A stretch of DNA of 64,000 nt from an uncultured Alphaproteobacteria bacterium. GTDB taxonomy: Bacteria > Pseudomonadota > Alphaproteobacteria > GCA-2731375. Location: NCBI GenBank assembly GCA_951812805.1, contig CATOSZ010000008.1, forward strand, positions 62,001-126,000, in the 5' to 3' direction. A program made the translations under genes and the position numbers. How positions within the stretch are numbered: position 1 is the first letter of the stretch; the number at the start of each line of letters is the position of its first letter. Under the pieces are notes generated by a model. The model was not told the DNA's origin, did no database searches, and saw only the letters and a program-made list of their open reading frames with translations. Of the stretch, positions 1 to 9,957 are shown in pieces.

Positions 1-1
1 T

Positions 2-1618
2 CCCGAACTCTCCGAACATCACGGCCGCATCGTCAAGCTGATGGGCGACGGGATGCTGGTCGAGTTCCCGAGTGTGGTCGACGCGGTGCGCGCCGCCGTA
101 GCGATCCAGTCGGCACTCGCCGCCCGCAATGAGGATCTTGGCGCGGATCGGGGAATCGAGGTTCGCGTGGGTATCAATCTCGGCGACGTCATCGTCGACG
201 GCGACGACATTCAGGGTGACGGCGTGAACGTCGCCGCCCGGCTGGAGGGGATCGCGCCGCCCGGCGGCATCTGCGTCTCGGGCATGGTCCACGAAGGGGT
301 TCGGGACCGGATCGACACGCCCTTCGAGGATCTCGGCGAGCGGGAGCTGAAGAACATCGAGCGGCCGGTGAGGGTCTGGCAATGGACGCCGAAGGCGGCC
401 GCGCCGCCGGCCCGAGAGCCGTCGCCATCGACCGACCGGCCGTCCATCGCGGTGCTGCCCTTCGACAACATGTCGCGCGATCCCGAGCACGAGTTTTTCG
501 CCGACGGGATCTCCGAAGACATCATCACCGCGCTATCGAAGATTTCCCGCATGCGTGTCATCGCCCGCAACTCGACCTTCGCCTACAAGGGCCGGGCCCG
601 CGACCTGCGCGACGTCGCCCGCGACCTCGGCGTTCGCTATGTCCTGGAAGGCAGCGTCCGCAGCGGCGGCAACCGGCTCAGGATTACGGCGCAGCTGATT
701 GATGCCGACGATGGCAGCCACGTCTGGGCCGAACGGTTCGATTCCACAATCGACGACATCTTCGACATTCAGGACGAGATCACCAAGGAGATCGTCACCG
801 CCCTTCGCGTCAAGCTCACCGATGGTGAGGACGCGCGGATGATGGCCCGGGGCACCAACGACGTCGAGGCGTGGCAGCTCTGCGTCCGCGCCGTCGATCT
901 CATTCTCAAATTCAACACCACCGACTATCTGGAGGCGCGCGCCTTGGCGGAACAGGCCGTGGCGCGCGATCCGAACTATGCCTACGCCCTGGCGACGGTC
1001 GGGCTCACCTACTGGTGGGATGGCCGGCTGGGCTTCACCTCCGACTCGGAAGCCAAATTCGCCCGCGCGGGCGCGTATGCCGAACAGGCTATGGCCATCG
1101 ACGATACGGTCAGCTGGGCGATCGCTCTGAGCGTCCATGTCGCCATCAGCCAGGGGCGCGAGCACGAAGCCCACGGAATTGCCCGGCGCGGCATCGAAGT
1201 AAGCCCCGGCAGCGCTGATCTTCGCGCCATCCTGGCGCTGTCGCTGGCCCAGGTTGGAGAGAACCTCGAATCGGTCGGGCATTGCCGGGCCGCGATGTCC
1301 CTGAACCCCTTCTATCCGAACTGGTACCGCAACGTTCTGATCCGAAACCTGGTGATCCTCGGCGAATTCGACGAAGCGTTGATTTATCTTGACGAGGTGG
1401 GGAGGCGGGAGCCCTCGCATCTCGGCACCTGGGTCTACAAGGCATATGTCTTTACGATGATCGGGCGGCGGGAAGATGCCGAAAAGGCCATCGGCGAAGT
1501 GAAAACACGTGCGCCGAACCTGCGTCTCGATCACGTGCCCGGATTGCTGATCATCAAGAATAAAGGTGCGACCGAGCGGATTGTCGAGGGTCTCCGCGCG
1601 GCGGGCTTTCCGGAATAG
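2..1618 (+). CDS. Class III adenylate/guanylate cyclase with TolB-like and TPR domains (5' end outside window)
   Basis: The frame is open from base 2 with no start, so the N-terminus is missing. The visible part starts inside a class III cyclase domain: the Lys and metal Asp lie in GRIVKLMGDGMLVEF, and DGVNVAARLEG holds the Asn and Arg that stabilise the transition state. A TolB/FlgO-like segment follows (IAVLPFDNMSRDPEHEFFADG, about residues 135-255 of the visible part), then TPR-type helices to the end. Family members begin with the cyclase domain and are about 560-600 residues long, so only some 50 residues are lost. It probably makes cAMP from ATP; nucleotide specificity and the signal sensed by the TPRs cannot be read. 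The gene at 53.0-54.7 kb has the same architecture. Confidence 0.9.
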   Translation, partial: PELSEHHGRIVKLMGDGMLVEFPSVVDAVRAAVAIQSALAARNEDLGADRGIEVRVGINLGDVIVDGDDIQGDGVNVAARLEGIAPPGGICVSGMVHEGVRDRIDTPFEDLGERELKNIERPVRVWQWTPKAAAPPAREPSPSTDRPSIAVLPFDNMSRDPEHEFFADGISEDIITALSKISRMRVIARNSTFAYKGRARDLRDVARDLGVRYVLEGSVRSGGNRLRITAQLIDADDGSHVWAERFDSTIDDIFDIQDEITKEIVTALRVKLTDGEDARMMARGTNDVEAWQLCVRAVDLILKFNTTDYLEARALAEQAVARDPNYAYALATVGLTYWWDGRLGFTSDSEAKFARAGAYAEQAMAIDDTVSWAIALSVHVAISQGREHEAHGIARRGIEVSPGSADLRAILALSLAQVGENLESVGHCRAAMSLNPFYPNWYRNVLIRNLVILGEFDEALIYLDEVGRREPSHLGTWVYKAYVFTMIGRREDAEKAIGEVKTRAPNLRLDHVPGLLIIKNKGATERIVEGLRAAGFPE

Positions 1619-1670
1619 CGCCGACCCATCGGGGAAATGTTCGATCGATGAACGGGGGATATGAGCAATC

Positions 1671-2456
1671 ATGACGCAACCGCAAATCCGATTTGACGAT
1701 GGTGCCGCCTATGAACGCTACATGGGGTTTTGGAGCCGCAGCGCCGGTCGGGTCTTCCTCGATTTTCTCTCGCCGCCGGCGCAACAGCGCTGGCTCGACG
1801 TCGGCTGTGGCAACGGGGCGTTCACCACACTCGTTATGGAGAGCTGCGCGCCTGCCGAAATGCACGGCATTGATCCCTCCGAGGGTCAACTCGCGTTCGC
1901 TCGTGAACGGATGGCGGGAGGGGCAGCCTCGTTCCAACAGGGGGACGCCATGGCGCTGCCCTTTGAACCGGACGCCTTCGACATCGCGGTCATGGCCCTC
2001 GTCATCCAATTCGTGCCCGATCCGGCGCGCGCTGTCGCTGAGATGGCGAGGGTGGTGGCCCCCGGCGGAACGGTTGCGACCTATGTCTGGTCACAGGATG
2101 GCGCCGGCAGCCCCAGCAAAGTGTTTTCCGAGGTCTTCCGCGCCTGCGGGTTTTCACCGCCATCGCCGCCTGGCCGGGCTGCGACGGGCGCGGGTGCCTT
2201 GCGCGACCTTTGGGCCGACGCGGGGCTGGAGGCGATCGAAACGTACGCCATCACGGTGCAGCGAAGCTTCGAAAGCTTCGAGGATTTTTGGACATCGTCC
2301 ACGGGATCGGGAACCTTGAAGCCGGCGGTGGCCTCGATGGATCCCGACAGCATCGCGCGCGCGCAGGCCATGCTCCGGGAGCGTCTTCCCGCCGACGCCG
2401 ACGGACGGATCACCAATTCCGCCGACGCCAATGCCATAAAGGGTCGGGTGCCGTGA
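1671..2456 (+). CDS. Class I SAM-dependent methyltransferase
   Basis: A 261-residue Rossmann-fold methyltransferase of the UbiE/Methyltransf_11 type. Motif I is WLDVGCGNG at residues 41-49 and binds S-adenosylmethionine. An acidic loop after strand 2 (HGIDPSEGQ) would hold the ribose, and motif IV-like FDIAVMALVIQFVPDP follows. It ends AIKGRVP, an ending I recall from alphaproteobacterial relatives. The ATG lies 52 bp after the preceding cyclase gene, behind a purine-rich stretch (gggggatatgagc). The methyl acceptor is unknown; nothing nearby suggests quinone synthesis. Confidence 0.85.
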   Translation: MTQPQIRFDDGAAYERYMGFWSRSAGRVFLDFLSPPAQQRWLDVGCGNGAFTTLVMESCAPAEMHGIDPSEGQLAFARERMAGGAASFQQGDAMALPFEPDAFDIAVMALVIQFVPDPARAVAEMARVVAPGGTVATYVWSQDGAGSPSKVFSEVFRACGFSPPSPPGRAATGAGALRDLWADAGLEAIETYAITVQRSFESFEDFWTSSTGSGTLKPAVASMDPDSIARAQAMLRERLPADADGRITNSADANAIKGRVP

Positions 2457-2499
2457 CATAGAGCCTGGGCCACAGGGTTCAGACCCCTGTCGATTGGCA

Positions 2500-3597
2500 T
2501 CAGACGTTGAAGCGAAACAGGATGACGTCGCCGTCCTTCACCGGATAGTCGGCGCCCTCGGCGCGCATCTTGCCGGCCTCGCGGGCGGCCTGTTCGCCGC
2601 CGAGCGCGACGAACTCGTCGAGGGGCGCGGTCTCGGCGGCGATGAAGCCGCGGGCGAAGTCGCTGTGGATGACGCCGGCCGCACCCCGGGCCCGGGTGCC
2701 GGCGGGAACGGTCCAGGCGCGGGACTCGTTCGGGCCGGTGGTGAAATAGGTGATCAGGCCCAGCAGCCGATAGCCGGCGCGGATCAGCCGGTCGAGGCCG
2801 GCCTCCTCCAGGCCGAGGTCGGCGAGGAAGGCGCGCCGTTCCTCGAGGTCGAGCTGGGCGATCTCCGCCTCGATCGCGGCCGAGACGACGACGACTTCGG
2901 CCCCCTCCGCCTCGGCGCGGGCGCGGATGGCATCGACATGGGGATTGCCCTCGGCCGCCTCCAGCTCGCCGACGTTGGCGACATAGAGGACCGGTTTGGC
3001 CGTCAGCAGGTGTAGCTCGGCGAAGGATTTCGCCTGCTCGCCGTGCACCTCCAGCATGCGGGCGGGCTTGCCCTCGCGCAGCAACGCCGCGACGGCCTCC
3101 AGCAGCTTGACCTGCGGCGCGAGCGAACGGTCGCCACCCTGGTAGCGCTTGTCCAGCGGCTCCAAGCGTTTCTCGATGCTCTCCAGGTCCGCCAGCATCA
3201 ATTCGGTGTCGACCACGTCCGCGTCGGCGGCGGGATCGACGCGGCCGCCGACATGGGTGACGTCGTCATCGTCGAAGGCGCGCAGCACGTGCAGGATGGC
3301 ATCGACCTCGCGGATGTGGCCGAGAAAGCGGTTGCCGAGGCCCTCGCCGCGCGCGGCGCCGCTGACCAGGCCGGCGATATCGACGAAGTTCATCACCGTC
3401 GGTACCTGGCGCTTGGAGGCCGAGACCTGGGTCAAGGCGTCGAGACGGGGATCCGGCACCGCGACCTGGCCGACGTTCGGCTCGATCGTGCAGAAGGGAT
3501 AGTTCTCCGCCGCCGCCTGCGCGCTGTTGGTCAGCGCATTGAAAAGCGTGGACTTGCCGACGTTCGGCAGGCCGACGATGCCGCACTTGAAACCCAT
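2500..3597 (-). CDS. ychF: Redox-regulated ATPase YchF (OLA1 family)
   Basis: 365 residues, the normal length for YchF. The P-loop GLPNVGKST is at residues 9-17. The G4 position lacks the usual NKxD, which fits the family's preference for ATP over GTP. The C-terminal TGS-like domain contains [10 protein letters not shown] and ends DVILFRFNV, both hallmark strings. It is a ribosome-associated P-loop NTPase linked to stress responses. It stands alone on the minus strand, converging on the methyltransferase gene. Function is assigned from near-universal family conservation. Confidence 0.97.
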   Translation of the reverse strand: MGFKCGIVGLPNVGKSTLFNALTNSAQAAAENYPFCTIEPNVGQVAVPDPRLDALTQVSASKRQVPTVMNFVDIAGLVSGAARGEGLGNRFLGHIREVDAILHVLRAFDDDDVTHVGGRVDPAADADVVDTELMLADLESIEKRLEPLDKRYQGGDRSLAPQVKLLEAVAALLREGKPARMLEVHGEQAKSFAELHLLTAKPVLYVANVGELEAAEGNPHVDAIRARAEAEGAEVVVVSAAIEAEIAQLDLEERRAFLADLGLEEAGLDRLIRAGYRLLGLITYFTTGPNESRAWTVPAGTRARGAAGVIHSDFARGFIAAETAPLDEFVALGGEQAAREAGKMRAEGADYPVKDGDVILFRFNV

Positions 3598-3701
3598 GAC
3601 CGCCTCGATTTTTCAACTATGTGCCGGCGCCTCGTAGACCCTCGATACGGCCTTGTCCAGTCCCGGTGGATGGTGCGGGGAATAAACGATAGGGTCGGGC
3701 G

Positions 3702-3875
3702 ATGAATGCGCGACGTTGCCAACTCTGGGGCTGGGGCCTGTTCGTCGTCTCGGCCCTGTTCTTCACCGCCTCGGCCTGGGCGAGCGGCGATCCGCTGGCG
3801 CTGCTCGGCGCGCTGTTCTTCCTCGTCGCCTGTTTCGTCTTCCTGCTGCCCTTCTGGCGGGGCCGATCGGGTTGA
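3702..3875 (+). CDS. Small two-helix membrane protein (57 aa)
   Basis: A 57-codon frame from ATG to TGA encodes MNARRCQLWGWGLFVVSALF and a second hydrophobic stretch (LALLGALFFLVACFVFLLPF). The two stretches are separated by a short ASGDP turn. The basic N-terminus suggests a hairpin with both ends in the cytoplasm. The GDPLALLGALFFLVACFVFL pattern matches short conserved inner-membrane proteins of alphaproteobacteria that have no assigned function (family memory, not searched). Its TGA stop abuts the TGA of the convergent histidine kinase gene, giving TGATCA at the junction. Codon use is like its neighbours and the frame reads well as protein, so I think it is real. Confidence 0.7.
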   Translation: MNARRCQLWGWGLFVVSALFFTASAWASGDPLALLGALFFLVACFVFLLPFWRGRSG

Positions 3876-6800
3876 TCAATCGCGACCCGGCAGCCCGTCG
3901 AGGCTCGCCTTGAGGCGGGCCCAAACGGGTTCGATCTCCACCCGGAGCGCTGTGAGCGCCGCCGCATCGCCGTCACCGAAAGCGGTTTCGAAGCGTTGGA
4001 AGAGGTCGCCCAACTCGCCCGCACCGGCGTTGCGCGCGGCGCCCAGCAGGGTGTGCGCCTGGACGGCCGCCTCGGCGGCGTCCCCCGCCGCGAGCGCGTC
4101 GTGGAACGCAGCCAGACCGGTTTCCACCGTGCGGCGGAACAGCATCAGCATGTCGACCGCCTCCGCGTCGATATCGCCGAACAGCTCGCGCATCACCTCC
4201 AGGTCGAGCACCGGGTCTTTCGGCGGGGCGGGTGTCGGCGCCGGCACAGCCACTCGCTCATCGCCGGTCAGCCGAAGCACGGTGGCCAGCAGGACCCGCG
4301 CATCGACCGGCTTCGAGAGCACCTCGTCCATGCCGGCATCCAGGCAGTCCTGGATCTCCAGCGCCAGGGCGCTGGCGGTGATACCGAGGATCGGGATGCG
4401 GCCGAGCGGTGGGGCCAGCCGGCGGATCGCGGCCGTCGTCTCCAGCCCGCTCAGCTCCGGCATGTGGCGGTCCATCAGCACGATGTCGAAGGCGTCGTCC
4501 GCCAAACGCTCCAGGGCCTCGCGACCGTTCTCGGCATCGACCACCGTGTGGCCGGCCCGGCCGAGCATGCGGCTGACGACCTGACGGTTGATCACATTGT
4601 CCTCGGCATGGAGGATGCGCAACGGCCGGCTCGGCTTCGGCGCGGTGCCCGTCTCCGGCACGGCGTCCGGATGGAAGCGGGGAAGGTCGCCCGGCCGTAT
4701 CGAGGGATCGACGGCGAAGCGGGCCTGGAAGCTGAAAGTGCTGCCGACGCCGGGCGTGCTTTCCAAGTGGATCTCGCCGCCCATTATGGTCACCAGGCGG
4801 CGGCAGATCGCCAGGCCGAGGCCGGTACCGCCATACTTGCGGGCGACTTCCACGCTCTCCTGGGCATAGGGCGAGAACAGCTTGTCGCGGACATCTTCCG
4901 AAATGCCCTTGCCGGTATCGGCGACGGCGAAGGCCAGCACCGCTTCGTCGCCAGCGACCGAAACGACGGCCAGGGAAACCTCGACGGTCCCGGCATTGGT
5001 GAACTTGTAGGCGTTGGTGATCAGGTTCAACAGGACCTGGCGCAACCGGTGCGGATCGCCGAGCAGGACGCCCGGAACGTCGTCCGCGATGGCGTGGCCG
5101 AAGGCGATCCCCTTCGTGCGGAAGCGGGCCTCCATCAAGCGGGTGACGTCGTCGAGCAGGTCGGCGGGACTGAACGGGACGCTTTCGAGTTCCAGCCGAT
5201 CGGCATCGAACTTGGCGATGTCGAGCAGGTCGTCGACGATGCGCACGAGGGAACGGCCGGACCCGGAGATGACCTCGAGGCACTCGCGCGCCTCGGCCGA
5301 CAGCTGCATTTCGCCCATCAGCTGGGCCATGCCGAGGACGCCGTTCATCGGCGTGCGCACCTCGTGGCTGACCACGGCGACGAAGTCGGCCCGGGTCTGG
5401 GCCAGTCGTTCCGCCCGGTCGCGGGCCTCGCGCAACTCCGCCTCGACCCGCAGCCGCTCGGAGATGTCGGTGCTGGTGACGACGAAGCCGCCGCCTTCGA
5501 TCGGCAGGGAAAGCAGATCGATCCCGCGCCCGCTCGGCCGCTCGAAGCTGCGCCGCCAGACGTCGGTCATGCGGCTCGGGTCGCGGACCACGCTTAACCG
5601 GTTGCGCCACTCCTCGCCGTAGTCCTGCCGCATGGTGGCGCCGACCACGTCGTCGAAGGTGACGTCGCCCTGGAAGACCTCCGCCGGCAGGTCGAAATGC
5701 TCGCGGTAGCGGGCGTTGGAGATCACCAGGTTCCACGCGCCGTCATAGACGGTCAGGCCCTGGCCCATGCTTTCGAGGGTGAGTTCCAGCAGCCGGTTCT
5801 GCTCCAGCGCCCGGCGCTCGATCTCCCGGCGCTCGGTGACGTCGAAGCTGACGGTGCCGACACCGAACATCTCGCCACTTTCCGAGAGGACGGGGAAGCG
5901 GGTGCCGATGACGTCGCGCGCCACGCCGTCGGGGAAGGTCATGTTGGCGTCGCGGCTGACGATTTCCCGCTTTTCGATCACCCGACCGTCCAGCTCCTCG
6001 AACTCCGCCGCGCGCTCGGTGTCATAGACGTCGTAGACGGTCTTGCCCATGACCACGTCGCGGGCCATGCCCGTCCATTCCTCGAAGACCTTGTTGGCGA
6101 ACTGGAAGCGGCCCTCCAGATCCTTGAAGCTGACGAAGGCGGGCAGATTGTCGGCCAGGCCACGCAGCAGCTGACGGCTCTGCCTGACGCGCGTCTCGGC
6201 CTGACGGCGCTGGTCGATCTCGCCCTGCAGCTCGCGAGTCCGGGCTTCGATGCGGGACTCGAGGTCGCCCTGCAAGGCCTCGTTCTCCCGGGCGAAGCGG
6301 ATTTGCGTGCGGAAGATGTGCAGCCAGGCGGCGAGTGCGAGGACGATGCCCACGGCGAGCAGCCATTTGTTGCGCCCGAAGTCGGCCTCCACATTGGCGA
6401 GGCGCCCGATCGCCTGCTTGGTCAGGTCGCGTCGTAATTGCTCAAGCCCGTAGTTGTAGATCTGCCGGTTCGACATGTAGGTCGGGTTGGCCAGCACCTC
6501 GCGCGCCAGCTCGCGGTCGTTCTCGCCGACCAGCTCGAAGGCGTCCGACTCGATCAGGCGGACCTGGGCGTGCGCTTCCTCCGCGTCGCGGGCGTGGCGG
6601 TCGGTCTGGCTGTCGGCCGCCAGCTCGTGCGCCTTGCGAAACCGGGTGTCCAGATGTCCGGCATAGGTGGCGTAGCGCTCCTTCCACTGGTCGTCCCCGG
6701 TCTCGACCGCCATGCCGGTGGCGATGGCGAGGACCTCGCCGAAGTGGCGGATGTCGGCGATCAGGCTGGCTGCCTCCACCGCTTCCCGGTTCAGCTGGCG

Positions 6801-6920
6801 AAACTGTTCGAAGGTCCGCGCGCCCTGCCAGACGACGCCGGCGAAGATGGCGCCGGTGATGAGGATCGCGGTGGCGAAGGAACTGAGCGGCAGGCGGGGA
6901 CGGGTCGGGTTGGCGTTCAT
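3876..6920 (-). CDS. Hybrid sensor histidine kinase with two PAS, REC and HPt domains
   Basis: 1014 residues. TM helices at about 14-32 and 185-205 enclose a helical periplasmic sensor region. A coiled coil follows, then two PAS domains ([40 protein letters not shown]). HisKA has the phospho-acceptor His519 in [10 protein letters not shown]. The HATPase boxes are present ([30 protein letters not shown]). A receiver domain has Asp817 in [11 protein letters not shown], and an HPt domain has His956 in [10 protein letters not shown]. It thus holds a complete His-Asp-His phosphorelay and needs only a final output regulator, which is not nearby. The CDS is a single unit followed by the transglutaminase operon upstream (26 bp gap, same strand). 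The signal is unknown. Confidence 0.95.
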   Translation of the reverse strand: MNANPTRPRLPLSSFATAILITGAIFAGVVWQGARTFEQFRQLNREAVEAASLIADIRHFGEVLAIATGMAVETGDDQWKERYATYAGHLDTRFRKAHELAADSQTDRHARDAEEAHAQVRLIESDAFELVGENDRELAREVLANPTYMSNRQIYNYGLEQLRRDLTKQAIGRLANVEADFGRNKWLLAVGIVLALAAWLHIFRTQIRFARENEALQGDLESRIEARTRELQGEIDQRRQAETRVRQSRQLLRGLADNLPAFVSFKDLEGRFQFANKVFEEWTGMARDVVMGKTVYDVYDTERAAEFEELDGRVIEKREIVSRDANMTFPDGVARDVIGTRFPVLSESGEMFGVGTVSFDVTERREIERRALEQNRLLELTLESMGQGLTVYDGAWNLVISNARYREHFDLPAEVFQGDVTFDDVVGATMRQDYGEEWRNRLSVVRDPSRMTDVWRRSFERPSGRGIDLLSLPIEGGGFVVTSTDISERLRVEAELREARDRAERLAQTRADFVAVVSHEVRTPMNGVLGMAQLMGEMQLSAEARECLEVISGSGRSLVRIVDDLLDIAKFDADRLELESVPFSPADLLDDVTRLMEARFRTKGIAFGHAIADDVPGVLLGDPHRLRQVLLNLITNAYKFTNAGTVEVSLAVVSVAGDEAVLAFAVADTGKGISEDVRDKLFSPYAQESVEVARKYGGTGLGLAICRRLVTIMGGEIHLESTPGVGSTFSFQARFAVDPSIRPGDLPRFHPDAVPETGTAPKPSRPLRILHAEDNVINRQVVSRMLGRAGHTVVDAENGREALERLADDAFDIVLMDRHMPELSGLETTAAIRRLAPPLGRIPILGITASALALEIQDCLDAGMDEVLSKPVDARVLLATVLRLTGDERVAVPAPTPAPPKDPVLDLEVMRELFGDIDAEAVDMLMLFRRTVETGLAAFHDALAAGDAAEAAVQAHTLLGAARNAGAGELGDLFQRFETAFGDGDAAALTALRVEIEPVWARLKASLDGLPGRD

Positions 6921-6946
6921 GGACGCACCTCGAAATACGGGCAGGA

Positions 6947-7765
6947 TCAGGCCTGAATCTGGGCCACCTGCACCGCGACGTCCAGCCGTTCGTCGCCCCC
7001 GCCGCGGCGCGCGCCCTTGACCGGGGCGGCGCCGGGCGCGTCGAGGCCGACGGCGAGGCGGACATAGTCGCGGCCGGCCGAGACATTGTTGGCGGGATCG
7101 AAGGACACCCAGCCGAGATCGGGAACGTGCGCCTCCGCCCAGGCATGATGGGCCGTGGCGTCGTCCGCTTCCTCCATCCGCAGATAGCCGGTGACATAGC
7201 GGGCCGGGATACCGAGGCCACGGGCCATGGCGATGAAGATGTGGGCATGATCCTGGCAGACCCCGTGGCCGGCGGCGAAGGCTTCCCGGGCGCTCGTCAC
7301 CGCATCGGTCGCGCCCGGCACATAGGCGACCCGCTCGTGCAGCATCGCCATCAGCCGGTGCAGGCGGGCGACCACGTCGTCCCCCTCGGCGCGCCTGGCG
7401 AAGCCGAGCAGGATAGCGTCCGCCATCGTCGCCGGGGTCGAGCGCAGGAAGACCCAGGAGGGAACCCCGGTGCCGTCCGGGCCCTCGACACCATGTGTCT
7501 CGCGCCGTTCGACCCGACCGCTGGCGACGATTTCCAGATTGTCGAGCGGTTGGGCGGCGACGGCGAGATGGACCGTATTCGCAAAGCCGTCGACGTAGCT
7601 CGCGGCGCTCTCGATGCCGGGTGCCTCGATCTTCCAGTCCAGCACCCGCTGCGCCGCAGAGTTGCGCGGCGTCAGCCGCAAACGCTGTACCACATGATCG
7701 ATCGTCGCATCATAGGCGTAGCGGGTGCGGTGCTCGATCTCGATGACGTTGGCGTCCCCGGCCAT
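6947..7765 (-). CDS. Transglutaminase-like cysteine peptidase-fold protein
   Basis: 272 residues with an N-terminal beta-rich region (IEIEHRTRYAYDATIDHVVQ) and a transglutaminase core. The Cys-His-Asp triad is visible as Cys170 in GVCQDHAHIFIA, His in HHAWAEAHVP and Asp in SFDPANN. It is the last gene of a four-gene minus-strand operon with cpATP-grasp and alpha-E proteins, the standard partners of this COG1305 subgroup. The aminotransferase stop is 3 bp upstream. Comparative-genomics work has proposed that these clusters make or process a peptide-like product; the chemistry is unproven. Confidence 0.92.
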   Translation of the reverse strand: MAGDANVIEIEHRTRYAYDATIDHVVQRLRLTPRNSAAQRVLDWKIEAPGIESAASYVDGFANTVHLAVAAQPLDNLEIVASGRVERRETHGVEGPDGTGVPSWVFLRSTPATMADAILLGFARRAEGDDVVARLHRLMAMLHERVAYVPGATDAVTSAREAFAAGHGVCQDHAHIFIAMARGLGIPARYVTGYLRMEEADDATAHHAWAEAHVPDLGWVSFDPANNVSAGRDYVRLAVGLDAPGAAPVKGARRGGGDERLDVAVQVAQIQA

Positions 7766-7768
7766 GTC

Positions 7769-8968
7769 CTAACCTTTCAGGCAGCTCTCCAGGATTTCCA
7801 TGTTGCCTTGGAAATCCTCCTCCAGCTGCGCGCCGAAGGAGAAGCGGAAGAAGTCGCGATGCGGTCCATCCTCGCCCCGGCGGTACATGTCGCAGAGCGG
7901 GCCCGGCAGGATCGCCGCCTTGTGGCGGTAGAGGCGGTCGTTCAATTCACCCGCACCGAGACCGTTCGGCAGGCGTCCCCAATGATAAAAGCCGCCCTCG
8001 CCGGTGAAGAGTTCGATGCCGAGCGCCCTGAAGGCCTCGCCGTAGACGCGGCGCTGGGACGCGTAATAGGCGACGACGGCCTCGCGGGCGCGGGCGACGC
8101 GGGCCGGCTCCAGCAACGCGGCGACATAAAGCTGGGAGGCGCGCGCCACGCCGCCCATGGCGAAGGAGGAATAGTTGCGGAACATCTCGATGTTGCGTTT
8201 CGCCGCGACGACCCAGCCCGTGCGCATGCCGGGGACCTGCAGGCCCTTCGTCGCCGCGCCGACGACGAACAGGTTGGTCGCGTCGATGTCGCGAATATGT
8301 GCCATGGCGCTGACCGGTGCCGGCGCGTGGAAGAATTCGTAGGCCTCGTCGATGATCGCGCCGCGTCCGGGCGCCGCGCAGAAGTCGACCAGGGCTTGCA
8401 GTTCCTCGCCGCTCCAGGTGATGCCGGTCGGATTGCAGGGGTTGCTTTTGATGACGAAGCCCGGCGTGCCGCCGGCCGCCGCCTCGTAGTCGGCGAGGCT
8501 GGGGCGGAAGCCGTTTTCGGGGTTGCTCGCCACCATCACCACGGTGCGTTCCAGCAGACGCAGAATGTCGTGGTAGGGGGTGTATTCGGTTTCCTCGATC
8601 AGGATCGGGATCTCCGGGTCCATCAGCGCGAGCGCGGCGAAGATCCCCGGTCGGCCGCCGGCGAAAACCGCGATGTTGTCGGTGGTGATCGAGGCCCCGT
8701 GGAAGTCGTTGTAATAGTCGCGCAAGGCCGCCAGCAGGTCGTCGATACCGGTCGCCGGGGGATACTTGAGGTCTGCGGCCTCGAACGATACCTGGCCGGG
8801 GATTTCCGGCCCGTTCGGCAATTGCGTCGTCAACGGATAGCCCTGCGCCCAGGGGTGCGTACCGGGATTGCCGAGATAGGTCCCGGCGGAATCGAGAAAG
8901 CTGAACAGCACCTCGTAGATTCCCATGGGCGGGAACTGCTTCAGGACGGAAGGCTCGGACGTTGTCAT
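7769..8968 (-). CDS. PLP-dependent aminotransferase, class I/II, inside the cpATP-grasp operon
   Basis: Start chosen at the ATG giving MTTSEPSVLKQFPPMGIYEV (399 residues), 40 bp after the alpha-E stop; a longer frame upstream reads as low-complexity. Fold-type I aminotransferase motifs are SNPCNPTGITWS, the aspartate in IIDEAYEFF, and the PLP lysine Lys241 in GAATKGLQVPGMRTGW, followed by the conserved Arg. The C-terminal phosphate/carboxylate arginine region is FFRFSFGA. The substrate cannot be read. What stands out is its place between the alpha-E and transglutaminase genes with almost no spacing, which implies co-transcription and perhaps supply of an amino-acid building block to the cpATP-grasp ligase. 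Confidence 0.9.
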   Translation of the reverse strand: MTTSEPSVLKQFPPMGIYEVLFSFLDSAGTYLGNPGTHPWAQGYPLTTQLPNGPEIPGQVSFEAADLKYPPATGIDDLLAALRDYYNDFHGASITTDNIAVFAGGRPGIFAALALMDPEIPILIEETEYTPYHDILRLLERTVVMVASNPENGFRPSLADYEAAAGGTPGFVIKSNPCNPTGITWSGEELQALVDFCAAPGRGAIIDEAYEFFHAPAPVSAMAHIRDIDATNLFVVGAATKGLQVPGMRTGWVVAAKRNIEMFRNYSSFAMGGVARASQLYVAALLEPARVARAREAVVAYYASQRRVYGEAFRALGIELFTGEGGFYHWGRLPNGLGAGELNDRLYRHKAAILPGPLCDMYRRGEDGPHRDFFRFSFGAQLEEDFQGNMEILESCLKG

Positions 8969-9008
8969 GCAAGCAACCTTTTTGGCACGGGAGGACGGCG
9001 ACGGTGAA

Positions 9009-9953
9009 CTAATCGAAGTGGTAATCCCTGGCGAGGGCAATTGACAGCGCGCCGTTGCGGGCGATGAAGTCGCCGAGGAACTCGTGCAACCCGCCCTGGA
9101 AGATCGTGCTCATGTCGCAGTCGACCAGCCGGGCACGCGTCGCGGCCGCGTCGTCGTCCGCCGGCGCCGCCGTGCCGTAGACCTCGCCCAGGCCGTCGAG
9201 GGAGGCGGTGATCCAGTCGTAGCTGAAGCGCAGCGAGCGCGGCATGCGCGGGCTCAGGATCAGGAATTCGGCGACGTTCCAGGCCCGGTAGGGGCCCTTG
9301 TAGACATAGCGGTAAGCGCCGCGCGCCGAGACCGAGCGCAGGATCGTCTCCCACTGATAGCCATCGGTGGCGCCGCCCACCATTTCCGAGCGCGGCAGCA
9401 GGATATGATACTTGACGTCGAGGATACGCGCGGTCTGGTCGGCCCGCTCGAGGAAGGCGCCGAGCTGGCTGAAGTGATAGCCGTCGTCGCGGATGATGGT
9501 GCCGAGCATGGCGCCGCGAAAGGCCTGGCTGCGCTCGCGCACCCAGTTCAACAGGTCCGGCAGCCGGTCGCCGCGCAGGTCGCCCGGGCGGAGCGTGCTG
9601 TACTCGACCCAGGTGGCGTTCAGCGCCTCCCACATCTCGCGCGTCAGGGCCGTGCGCATGCCGCGCCCGTTGTTGCGCGCCGCCTCCAGGCAGCGCCAGA
9701 CGGAGGAGCCATTGTCGGGATCGCGCAACAGCCAATGGGTGACCGTCTCGGGCGTGATCTCGTCGTATTTCGCACCGTAGCCTTCGAGGGCCGCAGCGCT
9801 CACCAGGGTCGAGCGCCACTCGTCGCCGTGGCCGGTCGCGGCACTCGGCATCAGGGCGATGCGATAGCCGACCTCGACCAGGCGGGCGAGGTTCTCCGCC
9901 CGTTCCATATAACGGGCCATCCAATAGAGACCGGCGGCGGTTCGGCCCAGCAT
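9009..9953 (-). CDS. Alpha-E domain protein (DUF403)
   Basis: 314 residues, all-helical, beginning MLGRTAAGLYWMARYMERAE, which is the family's signature start. Other recognisable strings are ADQTARILDVKYHILLP and SPRMPRSLRFSYDWI. This COG2307 protein almost always travels with the circularly permuted ATP-grasp protein encoded 4 bp upstream, and the two are sometimes fused. It is probably its structural or catalytic partner. No independent activity is known to me. Confidence 0.95.
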   Translation of the reverse strand: MLGRTAAGLYWMARYMERAENLARLVEVGYRIALMPSAATGHGDEWRSTLVSAAALEGYGAKYDEITPETVTHWLLRDPDNGSSVWRCLEAARNNGRGMRTALTREMWEALNATWVEYSTLRPGDLRGDRLPDLLNWVRERSQAFRGAMLGTIIRDDGYHFSQLGAFLERADQTARILDVKYHILLPRSEMVGGATDGYQWETILRSVSARGAYRYVYKGPYRAWNVAEFLILSPRMPRSLRFSYDWITASLDGLGEVYGTAAPADDDAAATRARLVDCDMSTIFQGGLHEFLGDFIARNGALSIALARDYHFD

Positions 9954-9957
9954 CGCG

